64,000 bases of DNA from Glebionis coronaria (Eukaryota > Streptophyta > Magnoliopsida > Asterales > Asteraceae), in the NCBI GenBank assembly GCA_025667525.1, contig CM046882.1, positions 218,410,592 to 218,474,591 on the forward strand, given 5' to 3'. This document shows positions 21,706-32,248 of this stretch, piece after piece; position 1 is the stretch's first letter; every line of letters begins with the position of its first letter. Position numbers and translations under genes: made by a program. Under the pieces are notes generated by a model that was not told the DNA's origin, did not search any database, and was given only the letters and a program-made list of their open reading frames with translations.

Positions 21706-21724
21706 TGGCGCCGCTGCCGGGGAG
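21706..21724 (+). promoter_or_regulatory. Ath-E primer-binding site
   Basis: TGGCGCCGCTGCCGGGGAG lies 4 bases after the LTR end. It is of the TGGCGCC type used by Athila-group elements (commonly assigned to Asp tRNA) and identical to the Ath-D site at 50009-49991. Confidence 0.9.
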
Positions 21725-22444
21725 GTGTGTCGTGATTTAATTTGGAAAATTTTGTTTTTGATATTATCTAAAATAGTATTTGTGTTAAGTGGAACTCCCT
21801 TAACACGTATTATCGGTTTTCTCGGTTTTTCTTTGTGAATATTATTAATATATTGTATTAAGTATCACAACCAAAATACAATATCTCCAAAAGTGTGAAA
21901 ACACAACCTTGATTCGGGATTTCATCACTCGATCATTGTATTCGAATCTCAAACAAAAAGAAAAGGCAAAAATAGATAAATACTTTCGAGAAGCTCAATT
22001 TTGAAAAATACGAACTATAAGGTGGGTATAAGGCGGGTATTATAAAATATACCCTAAGGAAAAAGGCTCTTAAGTGCTTCGCGCCGCCTCGTTTCCCCGC
22101 TTGCTTGTGAGTATTTTGAGATTGAAGGCTAATCGAGGGTTTTGCCGCCCAAAGTATTAATACGTATACTATATTTGCTTGGTTTTCTTTGTGATTAAAC
22201 CCTCGTGAACAATTTGGTTTTCACCAAAGTTCTAAAGTCATTCGAAGGCGTTCACTCCACGTGATCGTTTTCATTCCTTTGAGGCTTCTTTAATCAAGAG
22301 TTTGATTCGAGGAGAGATTTTGTAGATTGTTGTCTACGAAGATACACCAAAAACCAAAAAAATTAAATATCATCAAAAACACAAAAAAATTGAAAATTCA
22401 CAAAACAACCAAAAAGAATCTTCTTTGCTCACCTCCCATTCTTC
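21725..22444 (+). other. Ath-E 5-prime leader
   Basis: Non-coding, 720 bases between primer site and gag. It aligns in wording with the Ath-D leader (49296-49990): GCCGCCTCGTTTCC, TTGCCGCCCAAAGTATTAATA, GGCGTTCACTCCACGTGATCG. The probable packaging region is here by position only. No ORF is supported. Confidence 0.7.
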
Positions 22445-23887
22445 GTGAAGTTTATGATCACTCGTAATCAAGCAAAACGAGCTCGTAAACGACTTCAAAA
22501 GCAAGCAAATCAAGGATCATTGATTGTTGAAGAATCTCCAATTGTTGAACCTATTATAGAACAAGAAGTCGTAATGGCTAATCGTACTATGATGGAGTTG
22601 CTACAAGCACCCACCGAGGGTTTTGGAGAGGCCATTGTTATTCCCGCCATCCTTGCGGAGAATTTCGAGATTAAGACGGGTTTAATGTCGATGCTACAAG
22701 CAAACAAATTTCGAGGTCACGAGAAAGACAACCCGCATTACCACATTAGGAATTTCAACCGTCTCACCGCCACTAGCAAATTCAAGGATGTTCCGCATGA
22801 CGCCATTAAGATGATGTTGTTTCCATATTCGTTGGATGGACCCGCAAAAATTTGGCTCGAGAAAGAACCGCCAAATTCGATTTTGACATGGGCCGATCTC
22901 GTTTCTAAGTTTGTGAACAAGTTTTTTCCACCATCAAAAACAACACACTTAAAAAATGAGATTTCACGATTTGTGCAACGTAACAATGAAAGTTTTTCTA
23001 TGGCATGGGAACGATTTAAGGAGATGTTACATGAATGTCCTCATCATGATTTTTCGGAATTGCATCAAATCGATACTTTTTATAATGGGCTTAATGATCA
23101 TGAACGAGATTATTTGAATGCCGCCGCGGGTGGTAATTTTTTGTGCAAGACGACAAATGAGGCTTTACAAATCATTGAAAATCGATCTAAGGTTTATAGC
23201 CCTCGTAACACACCGAGTGTTGCCAATATGGGTTCGTCATCGTCATCACAATCGTCTCGTAGCATTAACGCCTTACATGATGAAGCTAATGAGGAAAATC
23301 GGTTTTTTGATAGATTTGCTAATCTAATGTCCCATTGGAAGGCTCAAGAAGCTTCCAAATCCGCTTCGGTTAAAGCGGTTGCTAAGAGTTGTTTATCATG
23401 TGGAGGAGCTCATGATTTATCCGAGTGCATTACCGCGGATGGTAACACTTCGAGTGCTTACGTAGCAACGGGAACTTACAACCAAAACGGCCAAGGTTCC
23501 CGCCAAAATCAAGCTCCACCAAATCAAAATGTTAACAATTATCGAAACAACAACCAAGGTAATTACCAAGGCAACACACGCAATTACAACAAAGGGAATT
23601 ATCAAAGTGGGAATGGACAAATCACTAATCAAAATCAAAACCGTGATTTTCAAAACACTACACAAGGTTTTCAAAATGCTCACACGAAAAATTTGCAAGG
23701 AGAATTTTTAGATTATGCAAAAGCAAATGATGCTAAATTTTATAATATGCAACGTGAGATGATTAGCTTAAGATCCGAGTTGAAAAACGAGCTTAAAAAT
23801 GAACTTGCTAATGAACTTAAACTCATGCAAACAAAATGGAAGGAAATGTCCAACGTCTTCAACAAAACCAACAAAAGATGGAATTAG
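22445..23887 (+). CDS. Ath-E Gag
   Basis: 480 residues. A basic N-terminus (MITRNQAKRARKRLQ-like) is followed by the Athila Gag core with MMELLQAPTEGFGEAIVIP, FNRLTATSKFKDV, the retrotransposon-gag block KIWLEKEPPNSILTWADL...FVNKFFPPSKTT and IDTFYNGLNDHERDYLNAAAGGNFL. The cysteine motif CLSCGGAHDLSEC is near residue 319. The C-terminal third is Asn/Gln/Gly-rich and then a charged coiled coil. It overlaps the next ORF, which is in the -1 frame. In Ath-D the corresponding region is one frame, so either one A was lost from the AAAA run at 23833-23836 or frameshifting is used. Gag would assemble particles and may depend on helper enzymes. Confidence 0.92.
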   Translation: MKFMITRNQAKRARKRLQKQANQGSLIVEESPIVEPIIEQEVVMANRTMMELLQAPTEGFGEAIVIPAILAENFEIKTGLMSMLQANKFRGHEKDNPHYHIRNFNRLTATSKFKDVPHDAIKMMLFPYSLDGPAKIWLEKEPPNSILTWADLVSKFVNKFFPPSKTTHLKNEISRFVQRNNESFSMAWERFKEMLHECPHHDFSELHQIDTFYNGLNDHERDYLNAAAGGNFLCKTTNEALQIIENRSKVYSPRNTPSVANMGSSSSSQSSRSINALHDEANEENRFFDRFANLMSHWKAQEASKSASVKAVAKSCLSCGGAHDLSECITADGNTSSAYVATGTYNQNGQGSRQNQAPPNQNVNNYRNNNQGNYQGNTRNYNKGNYQSGNGQITNQNQNRDFQNTTQGFQNAHTKNLQGEFLDYAKANDAKFYNMQREMISLRSELKNELKNELANELKLMQTKWKEMSNVFNKTNKRWN

Positions 23888-25767
23888 GACAACATGAGAT
23901 TAAGCAAGAGTTATTAAAAGCGGATGCTAGGCAATCAAAGTTTGAGGACCGAATGGCTAAGATGTTTGAAGCTATCATGTGTAAACCCTCTTCTTCGGGT
24001 GGTCTTCCTAGTGATACCATTAACAACCCGAGGGGAGAATTGAAGGTTGTTGCTACTCGTAGTGGTAAAACTTTCAAGGAACCAATCTCTCGTCCAAGTA
24101 CTTCTACGGAGAAGGAAATCGAGAAAGAACCCGAGGTGATGGTCGAAAAGGAGCACATTACAATCCCACGAAGTACCGCTCAAACCACACCTACGGTTAC
24201 ACCAATACCAATTGTGGAACCCGAGTTTCCAAGGCCGTTGCCTAATGACCAACCCACACCACCTTTACCTTACCCTTCAAGACGAAACAAAGAGAAAGCA
24301 CAAGAACGAAACAATTATCAATTTGAGCTATTTATGAAAATGTTTCGTGATTTGCACTTTAACATAAGTTTTGCCGATGCTTTAATCATGATGCCTCGAT
24401 TCGCCGCAAACTTCAAAAGTATGCTAAACAACAAAGAAAAGTTACAACACACGTCTAGTTGTTCATCGGTTTTTCTAAGCCGCATACCACAAAAAGTCGG
24501 TGATCCCGGTAAATTTTTGATTCCGTGTGCTATACAAGATATGGAGGAATGCTACGCCTTGGCCGATCTTGGCGCTAGTATTAATTTAATGCCTCTCGAG
24601 ATTTTCAAATCACTTTCGCTTCCGGCTCTTATTCCTTCGAACATGTCCATCGAGATGGCCGATCATTCTACGATCATGGCATGTGGAGTAGCCGAGGACG
24701 TTTTCGTTAAAGTCGGAAAGTTTTACTATCCCGTTGACTTTATCGTTGTAGACATTCCTATCGATCGAAAAGTTCCTCTCATTTTGGGTCGTTCATTTTT
24801 GGATACATCACGAGCACTCATCGATGTTCATGCTCGTAAAATCACCCTTCGTTTCAATGAAGAAGAACTTGTCATCAATGCAACGCAAAACTCCAATCTT
24901 TCTCATGTATATTCTATTGCAACTTTAAACCATGGTGACTCGACCAATGTCATTTGCAAAGAATTTTCACCAAGAGTTTTAGGGAATGTCTCCAAAAACA
25001 ATTTACCATTTCCTCCGCCGGTGGAGGTTATGAGTGCAAAGCCTACAAAGAAGAAACCATCAATACTTGAATCGAAAAATCCTTCACATTCATTCTTGAA
25101 AAGTGTTGATAAGTTGCCGGTTTCTACGGAAGATCTTTCGGATGATGAATATGTTGGCCCCGATGGGGAGGTTTTCTTCGTCGATAAACGTTTTGAGAAC
25201 TTGCCACCACCAAAACCAAAACGGTTTCAAAATGTGAGAATTTTTAGTGTGACTAACATCGTCTTAGAAACACCGAATATTTTCGACATAATCAACAAGG
25301 GTTTTCATAAGGAGAGTTTAAAAGATAACAAAGGAAAAGATCTTAAATGTAATTTAATTGATTTTTCTACAAATCTAACTCCGTCATCACCACGTGTTTT
25401 GAGTGCTACAAACTCGTCTACTCCTTTTGACGATGTTTTGTGTGGTTCTTGTATGGGGGAAGCCCCTAATGTTCCCTCATCCTTGTCCACCGAGGACGAG
25501 ATATTCGATCCCGGAATTTCATGTAAAGGGAAATCTCGGTCTTCCACCGATGCAATAAATGGAAATAATATCTATTTGCTTGGTGCGAGTCTACCTCGAG
25601 TAGCTCAATCGTTTGTCTTACCAATGGTCCCACCTTTCTACTTCTCATCTACTTTCTTCAAACTCTTTGAGTTTATGGCACATGTTGGAGTGGCGTTGAA
25701 TTGTTTTTTCCATGAAAACGAGAACGCCATCTTCGACCCCGGTATTTTGCATCATTTAAGGACTTAG
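23836..25767 (+). CDS. Ath-E protease with a C-terminal tail of unknown function
   Basis: 643 residues, uninterrupted. Residues 1-60 continue the Gag coiled coil. Residues 65-200 match the Athila Gag-protease linker (ATRSGK, LPYPSRR, FELFMKMFRDLHFNISFADAL). The aspartic protease has D-L-G-A at 244-247 and ILGRSFLDT at 316-324. Homology to Ath-D continues through the linker to about residue 428 (PFPPPVEVMS, PSILES, DKLPV) and then stops exactly where RT should begin. Residues 430-643 match nothing I recognise. They include an acidic stretch, two copies of IFDPGI (556-561 and 632-637) and a hydrophobic segment at about 595-625 that could span a membrane. The start is likely reached from the gag frame; the ATG at 23836 is nominal. 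Confidence 0.88.
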   Translation: MEGNVQRLQQNQQKMELGQHEIKQELLKADARQSKFEDRMAKMFEAIMCKPSSSGGLPSDTINNPRGELKVVATRSGKTFKEPISRPSTSTEKEIEKEPEVMVEKEHITIPRSTAQTTPTVTPIPIVEPEFPRPLPNDQPTPPLPYPSRRNKEKAQERNNYQFELFMKMFRDLHFNISFADALIMMPRFAANFKSMLNNKEKLQHTSSCSSVFLSRIPQKVGDPGKFLIPCAIQDMEECYALADLGASINLMPLEIFKSLSLPALIPSNMSIEMADHSTIMACGVAEDVFVKVGKFYYPVDFIVVDIPIDRKVPLILGRSFLDTSRALIDVHARKITLRFNEEELVINATQNSNLSHVYSIATLNHGDSTNVICKEFSPRVLGNVSKNNLPFPPPVEVMSAKPTKKKPSILESKNPSHSFLKSVDKLPVSTEDLSDDEYVGPDGEVFFVDKRFENLPPPKPKRFQNVRIFSVTNIVLETPNIFDIINKGFHKESLKDNKGKDLKCNLIDFSTNLTPSSPRVLSATNSSTPFDDVLCGSCMGEAPNVPSSLSTEDEIFDPGISCKGKSRSSTDAINGNNIYLLGASLPRVAQSFVLPMVPPFYFSSTFFKLFEFMAHVGVALNCFFHENENAIFDPGILHHLRT

Positions 25768-28004
25768 TCCTTTTTACCGGTTGCTTTTTGGGCCTTGTTT
25801 ATCATGTAAGCCCCTATTGACCATACCATGATATCCCTAAATGTTCACATTTTGAGGGGATCGAGTCAAGCTCATGACTCGGTAATCAAAAACGAGGTGC
25901 CTCGTGGGGGAGATCCCATGCTTATCTTTATGCTTTATGTTCACTAATAAGGGGACTTGTACCCTTCCAACTCGTTGTCTCGTGGTTGTTTGTGATTGTG
26001 TTATCTAGATCATCATCATCGTCTACGATTGAAGACTCTCGTGTTCATTTACGTGAGCCTCCATCGTTCGTTTGAAGAAGTTTTTCACGAATCCATGACA
26101 TATCCTTTATTGTTCTAACAATTATCTTTTAGCATAATTAATAAACGGCTTTAGATATATTGTTGATCACCCCTTCCATGCTAGATCCTAAGCATTCGAT
26201 TCTTCGTCTCTAGTATGGGGGTGCTCCACCTTTAGACTCGAAACATTGAGGACAATGTTTACTTTTAGTATGGGGGGGGTGAATAGGTACTTGCTTTGCT
26301 ACGCCCTCACGTTTTCCAACTTTCAATGTTTTGTTTTGCTAATAAGGCTAAAAATGGCCAAATTTTAAAATTTTTCTTTGTTCTCATAAGTGTTTTTAAG
26401 ACACGAATGTATATTTTCCGATGGGTAGAATAAGAGTTAATTTTTGACTTGATGGGCATTTGGAGCCATTTACATTCCTTAACCCGCTCAATTCAAGTTT
26501 TGCTAGACTTTTATATAGGGAGCTTTAAAACGCGAAAGTCTTAATTCATTCGGGTTAAGAACAAGAACTTTTCGCAAGTTCCTATAATTGATTCTAGAAA
26601 GTCACTTATCAAGGGAACTATAAAATGCATTCTCTAAACTTGAAAAAGTCCAAGAAAGTGCAAGATCCTATAGGTGGCTTGAAAACCCAAAACTTTGATT
26701 TGATATAGTCTTAATGAAAGCTAATCCAAATTTGGCTTAATTTTGACTTGCATGGCTAAGTATTCGCGAGTCTCTTTAATTAGAGGTCTTTAAATAGTGA
26801 AGAACGAGAAATGATAGAGTTAGACAAGTGATCATGCTAAACGTAGAACATGAAAATGTTCTTTCAAAAACTCATGTGTTTTTAATTGTGGCTTTTGCTT
26901 CCCATAAGATCAATGCATTAGGAATAAAACATAATTGCAATAAGTAAGGTCGTACGGTTTGAAAAGTTACTTAGCCTCTAGCGCAAGATCGTTTAAAAGT
27001 TGCTCGGGGTTGAATAGAGTTCATAGCCAAGGCATAACTTATTGAAGCGGGACGCGAAGATTGGCGATCATCCAAAAAGGCCCTAACAAGGCATGAGGAG
27101 CTCTATTTTTGCTAAAGATCCAAAGATGATGTGAAGTATCATTGTTCCAAAATCAATATGAAGGATCAAGACACACGACGAGAAGCAATTACTCCCCTAA
27201 AGAATGGAGAAAGTCTATCCAAAAAGACCCTAACAAGGTATGAGGATAAATATATCCAAGTCCGAAAAGGAGGCGGATCGTTGTATATCAAAATCCAAAG
27301 TAAAGATTGAAGAAAAATGATGAAGTCGTGGTCCTATATGAAGAATCTCTCAAAAACGTCAAGTGAAGAAATTCCAATTATATGAAGAGAAGACCATAAT
27401 TTCGAGAACGTCTTCCCAAGATTTGAAGTATGAAGTACATGCCAAATATCGGTCCGAGAAAGGTCTCAAATCGTGAAACGAGTTATGCCAAGATATGAAC
27501 TTAAGGAGATACACGAGAAGCCGTTTTAAAAGATTTTGTCCTTCGGCTAACTATTGATCAAATCGTGCTACTTTGCTTTCGGACTAATAACTACTCAAAT
27601 AAGTCAATATGAATCACTTGTGATCCATGACAAATAGATAAAAAATGCTAGTAACCCATTTCCTTTTATAATAACTAGGATTGCGGGGAGAAAAAGTATT
27701 ACACAATTTGGACGTATGAGTAGTGTTAGCATTGTGACTTGTACCAACAATGATCTTGTTTTTGCACTTAGCATGGAATGTATGACAATCAAGGATGACG
27801 AAGTTTACTCTAAGGGACATTAACTTGTTTCTATTCTTTGACCCTAAAAGTCACCTTTTGGTGATGAAAATCATACATTATGTCTTTACACATTCTCGTA
27901 GTATGTTGCAAGTCTTTTACTTTTCAATAAAGGTTAATAAAATTGAACTTTGGTGATGCTTAGATACTTTATTCTAGCATTGCGTGAGGGCACGGCAATG
28001 GCTT
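25768..28004 (+). other. Ath-E 3-prime untranslated region
   Basis: About 2.2 kb without a supported ORF. It holds a palindromic ACGAGGTGCCTCGT followed by GGGGGAG (25892-25912), a TAGTATGGGGG at 26211-26221, the inverted-repeat/polypurine module at 26242-26279 and a 28-base imperfect direct repeat (27071-27098 and 27218-27245, both containing CCTAACAAGG). Inverted-strand counterparts of these blocks occur in the Ath-D and Ath-F 3-prime regions, so the region is conserved beyond what an inert spacer would need. Confidence 0.75.
26242..26279 (+). promoter_or_regulatory. Internal inverted repeat plus polypurine-tract-like module (Ath-E)
   Basis: AACATTGAGGACAATGTT (seven-base arms, four-base loop) is followed 6 bases later by TAGTATGGGGGGGG. 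The same AGTATGGGGG core forms the true polypurine tract at 28005. Counterparts are at 31841-31805 in Ath-D and 38244-38208 in Ath-F (both minus). Confidence 0.8.
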
Positions 28005-28016
28005 AGTATGGGGGAG
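27978..28016 (+). promoter_or_regulatory. Ath-E 3-prime polypurine tract with adjoining inverted repeat
   Basis: CATTGC...GCAATG (27978-28000) precedes AGTATGGGGGAG (28005-28016), which abuts the LTR TG at 28017. This is the expected plus-strand primer. Confidence 0.9.
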
Positions 28017-31000
28017 TGATGAGATGGCATTTATACATGATCTCATCGTTCTTTTCGGGCTTTAAATGCATAAAAATGTCAAAAAATACCATATATATGC
28101 TTGTGTTTGTTTACTTGTGTGTTTTAGGTATGGATATCGTGAAAAAGACAAAAGATCACAAGAATCAAGGAAAAACGAACACGAGAAACGAAGCCGTACA
28201 ATGAACCGGGCCCTAATCATGGAATTTTCATCAAATACCCTTGAAGACTTGAAGACAAACAAGATTGATCCTCAATGAATGAAGAAATGACACTTAAAAC
28301 CCTTGTATATTGATAAGTACAAGTTTGGTCCCTTAAGTTTGTCAAAATTGCAAAAAGGTCCTTCAACTTTGAAGAAATGGCAAGATTAGTCCCTCAACAA
28401 ATTCAAATTGCCAAAAATAGTCCCTCATAAAGTGGAAGACTCATTGAAGACCTTTGAAGATCAAATTGTCCAAGATTAGTCCTTGAAAAATCACCAAATG
28501 ACAAAAATTGCCTTTGAAACATCTTTATGGAAAGTTTGTGCCAAAATTGTCAAGTGATGAAAGTTATTATCAAAGGGATGCAAGTTTTAGGGCTGGAAAT
28601 CTTTAAAAGCCAAAAAAACCAAAAACCAAGGACCAAAAGTGACAAAGCTGAAACATTTGAAAAAAAAATGCGCCTAACACTTTTACTCCCCCAAAAAAAC
28701 GGATCAATGGACCACTGTTCATCATTTTTACTTCCCCAGAATTTACCTTCACTTAAACTTGGGTAAAACTCAATTAAACTCTCACACACTTAATTCACAC
28801 ACTCACAAACCTTTCCCACTCCTAAAAACCTGCATCCCACTCATGTGCACCAAACCCCCAATTCCCCAATCCACCAATCACATCATTCCTTAGCCCCCAA
28901 GCATCATGACGTGGCTTAAATCAATGGCCAAGATTATTTGCTTCCTCCCAAAGCAAAATAAACGTTCAAGATCAAGAGAGGACAAAATGCACTCAAAACC
29001 ATTCAAGGGCACATTTGGGATTTTCTATGTATTAGGGTTTTATGTTTTTATGCTTCTAGGATGTTCTATAGGCTCTATAAAAGGAGACCCAAGCTGTGGT
29101 GATCCCTTTGTTCCAGTTTTTAAGCTTGCACATGTAATACCTTTTTAAAGAAATAAAAAGTTTGGTTTTTGAAATATTCAAGTGTAATTCCTTTTTTATT
29201 GTTTTTAAAAGTTGAGTGTTGTGTTAAGCTTAATTCTGAGTTCCAAGTTTTAATTTTGGTGAAGTGATTTGTGTTTCAAAACTTGTTTTCAAGTTTTTGA
29301 AAATTGGAAAATTTTGGTGAGAATTGTTCTAAGGTTTGGATGTTAAGAAGTTTGGATTAATTAGTGTTTTAAAACGTATTTAAAAGGTTGGTTAAGGTTT
29401 TGAAAGTATTTTGGAAAGAAGAAAAAGGAAACATAAAAAAATATATATTGTTATATTATTTTGTTGTTTTCTTGTTTTGTGATTACAATAGGTTGAAGGC
29501 TTGTTGATTTGGTTCAGCTCCAACCCGAGTTGGATTGGAGGAGGATTTTCATCCTCTAGGTTCTTGGATGTAAGAACCTTAGGTAAACTCCTTTTTCTTT
29601 TGAAAGTTCAAAAATAGCAAGTTGTATGATCTTAAGTGATTTGGTGATTAAGTGTGTTTATATTGCATGATTTGTGTTCTAGTGTGTATGTTTACATGTT
29701 AGATGCACTTGGAATCAATTTGGTAGCTTTTGTAAGCATGTTGGTATGTTAAAAGTTGGTTTTTAGATTTTAAAAGGGTGTTTGGCAACAGGTTTAAGCA
29801 GGACATCTAGATTTGTTTTGATAATTAAAAGGTGTTAGATTGCTTGTTTAGGGTTGATTAAGGTTATTAGTAAGTAGTTAATTAGTTTGGAACAAGATTT
29901 GAACAAGTTTGTTAGGTTTTTAAGGAAAGACTAAGTTAAAAATCTGCATATTGCTAAATTGCTTGGTTTTTCATGATTTTGATGCTAAATCTTTGATTCT
30001 TGTTGTTATTTGTGTGTTACTTGACTCCTTGAGCTTCAATAAGCTCAAGGGTGCCCCAATTGATCCAAAATATCTCCAAACAAAGCTCATTACCAAGCTC
30101 CTCTTGGCATCAAAAGTGCACAAGTGTGCACTTGTTTGGTTCATCAGAAAACAACCAGGCACGTTTTTGCATAGTATTGCGCCGCAAGACCTACTAGTTG
30201 CGGCGCAACTGAAGGAGCTGCTGATCTAGGTATTCTCGTTTCACTAGTTGCGGCGCAAGACAAAAGCATTGCGGCGCAACTGAGTGATAAAAAGGGGGGG
30301 GTTTCAGGATTCGAACCCTGGTCACCCCGTTCACAACACCAACACCTTAACCATCCTGCCCTTGGGTCTTTTACTGACCAAGGGAGGATTTGTTTTTTTA
30401 CTTAACCACTTTTCTCTTTTGCTTATTAATATAAGCCGTAAGTTTTAAGCTAAATTCCAGCTTATTTATAAGCTACTTTTTGTTCTTTTTATTTTTCATA
30501 GAAACTTATTAGGATTGTTGATTTTTAAAAATTGGTTTTATATTTTTCCACTTATTAGTTTATTTATTAGAATTTATTTAATAGACGTTTTTATTAAATC
30601 ATAAAAAAATACCAAAAATAGTTTTTATTTTTAGGAAAAATAGTTTTTAGGTTTTATTTAATATATTTGAGGTTTACATATAATTTTGGTTTCAAAAACA
30701 TTTATTTTTAATTTTATAATATTTTAAGGTTTTTAATAAACTTTAAAGATTTTTATAAAATTATTAAAAAAGGTTTAGGAGCTATAATTTGTGTTTTTCT
30801 CTTAATTATATTATTTAGGATTTTTAGAAATTTTTTATTTTAAATTTTAGAAACTTTTTATTTTTAGCATTATTTTAATAATATTTTATTATTTAATTTT
30901 CAAAATTTTATTTTTCTTTCTTTTTCATTTTTCTTAGGTTCTTTGTCATTAATTAGGACATTTTCCATTTTTAGAATAATTTTCTAGCTTTTAGATTTAT

Positions 31001-31596
31001 TTTTATAATTATTTTAAGTTTAATTAGGTTTAAATCATTTTTAATCATTTTTAGGGTTTTAAAAATAGTTTTAATAGGTTTTAATTTTTAGAAAATTACT
31101 TTTTAGTCTTCTAATAATATAAGTTAAGTATTAGTTCAATAAAATCATATTTTAGACTTTTGAATTAGTTAAATTTAATTTTAGGGCTTTAATTAGCATT
31201 TAAAGTTAATTATTTAATTAATAAAAGGTTTTAAAATATCTTTGTTGGATTTTTATCTTTGTTTATATTATTTAAGACTTGTTTTTAGCCTTTTTGATAT
31301 TTTGTTTTTAGTTTTAATAAATTTTTTATTTTTGTGGTTTTTCTACGGCTTTACGTTTACGTTTTTTACGTCATAGTGTAATTTCCAAGAAACCGTCATT
31401 CCATCTTCTCAATATTAATCTCAAATATATACAAGTTAATTCACAACACCATACCTCCTTGGGAAACGAATCTTTCATCTTTTTTTTAAGTGATTGTGGG
31501 TCATTAGTGTTGATTTTTCCTAAAATCATCACTCGATACTTACCGCTATTTACGCTCTTTGTTTTCCTAAACAAGAGTTGTATTTTACTACAATCA
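28017..31596 (+). repeat. Ath-E 3-prime LTR (3580 bp)
   Basis: Copy of 18120-21701 with six substitutions and two one-base losses by my reading (for example in the G run near 30295 and the T run near 30588). TATA box at 29076-29082, dyad cluster at 30177-30279, tRNA-like module at 30301-30361 on the minus strand. Ends ACTACAATCA and is followed by the CAAAG duplication. Confidence 0.95.
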
Positions 31597-31601
31597 CAAA
31601 G
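31597..31601. repeat. Target-site duplication of Ath-E, right copy (CAAAG)
   Basis: Matches 18115-18119; the host sequence on both sides is the 3-prime UTR of Ath-D. Confidence 0.93.
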
Positions 31602-32248
31602 CTAAGTGCTCAACACGCACGGTCGAGTCAAAAATTACTCTTATTCTCGCCATCGGAAAACCTACATTCGTGTCTTCAAACACTTATGAAATATGAGAAA
31701 AATTTTAAAATTTGGCCATTTTTAGCCTTATTTTGCAACAAAACGATAAACAAAACGATAAACTTTGGAAAGCGTGAAGGTTTGGCAAGGCAAGTATCTA
31801 TTCACCCCCCCATACTAAAGTTAAACATTGTCCTCAATGTTTCGAGTCTAGGGGTGCAAAACACCCCCATACTAGAGACGTTGTCGAATGCCTAATCTAG
31901 CATGGAAAGGGTGTAACCATTAAATTAATAGCCGTTTATGAAGTGTGCTAAAAACCTAAGGTTAGAACAATAAAGGATATATCATGGATATTGAGAAATG
32001 TCTCCAAAGCAAACGATCGAGTGCTCCCATAAAACGAACACGAGAGGCTCCAATCGTGAAGATCATGATCTAAAAACCACATATCACAAACAACCACGGA
32101 ACAAAGGTTGGAAGGGCACGAATCCCCACACATAAGCTACATTAGACTAAGAAAGCGATAATATGTACATAGGATAAGCATGGGACTCCCCCACGAGGCA
32201 CCTCGTTTTTGATTACCGAGTCATGAGCTCGACTCGATCCCCTCAATA
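31602..32248 (-). other. Ath-D 3-prime untranslated region, pol-proximal half
   Basis: Non-coding. On the minus strand it contains, in order from the pol stop, the ACGAGGTGCCTCGT-type palindrome with GGGGGAG (32206-32188), TAGTATGGGGG (31874-31864), the inverted repeat AACATTGAGGACAATGTT (31841-31824) and TAGTATGGGGGGG (31817-31805). This is the same order as in Ath-E. Confidence 0.8.

Larger units (their letters stand above)
18120..31596 (+). mobile_element. Ath-E: non-autonomous Athila-like element encoding Gag, protease and an unknown tail (no RT or integrase)
   Basis: A complete 13,477-bp element: LTRs 18120-21701 and 28017-31596, primer site 21706-21724, gag 22445, protease plus tail to 25767, polypurine tract 28005-28016, CAAAG duplication. 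By eye the LTRs differ by six substitutions and two one-base indels, so it moved recently. RT, RNase H and integrase are missing entirely, not decayed. LTR ends, primer site and polypurine tract match Ath-D, whose 3-prime UTR it sits in on the opposite strand. Architecture resembles Gag-only terminal-repeat elements described in plants (TR-GAG type), but with a protease and an additional C-terminal region. Confidence 0.93.
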
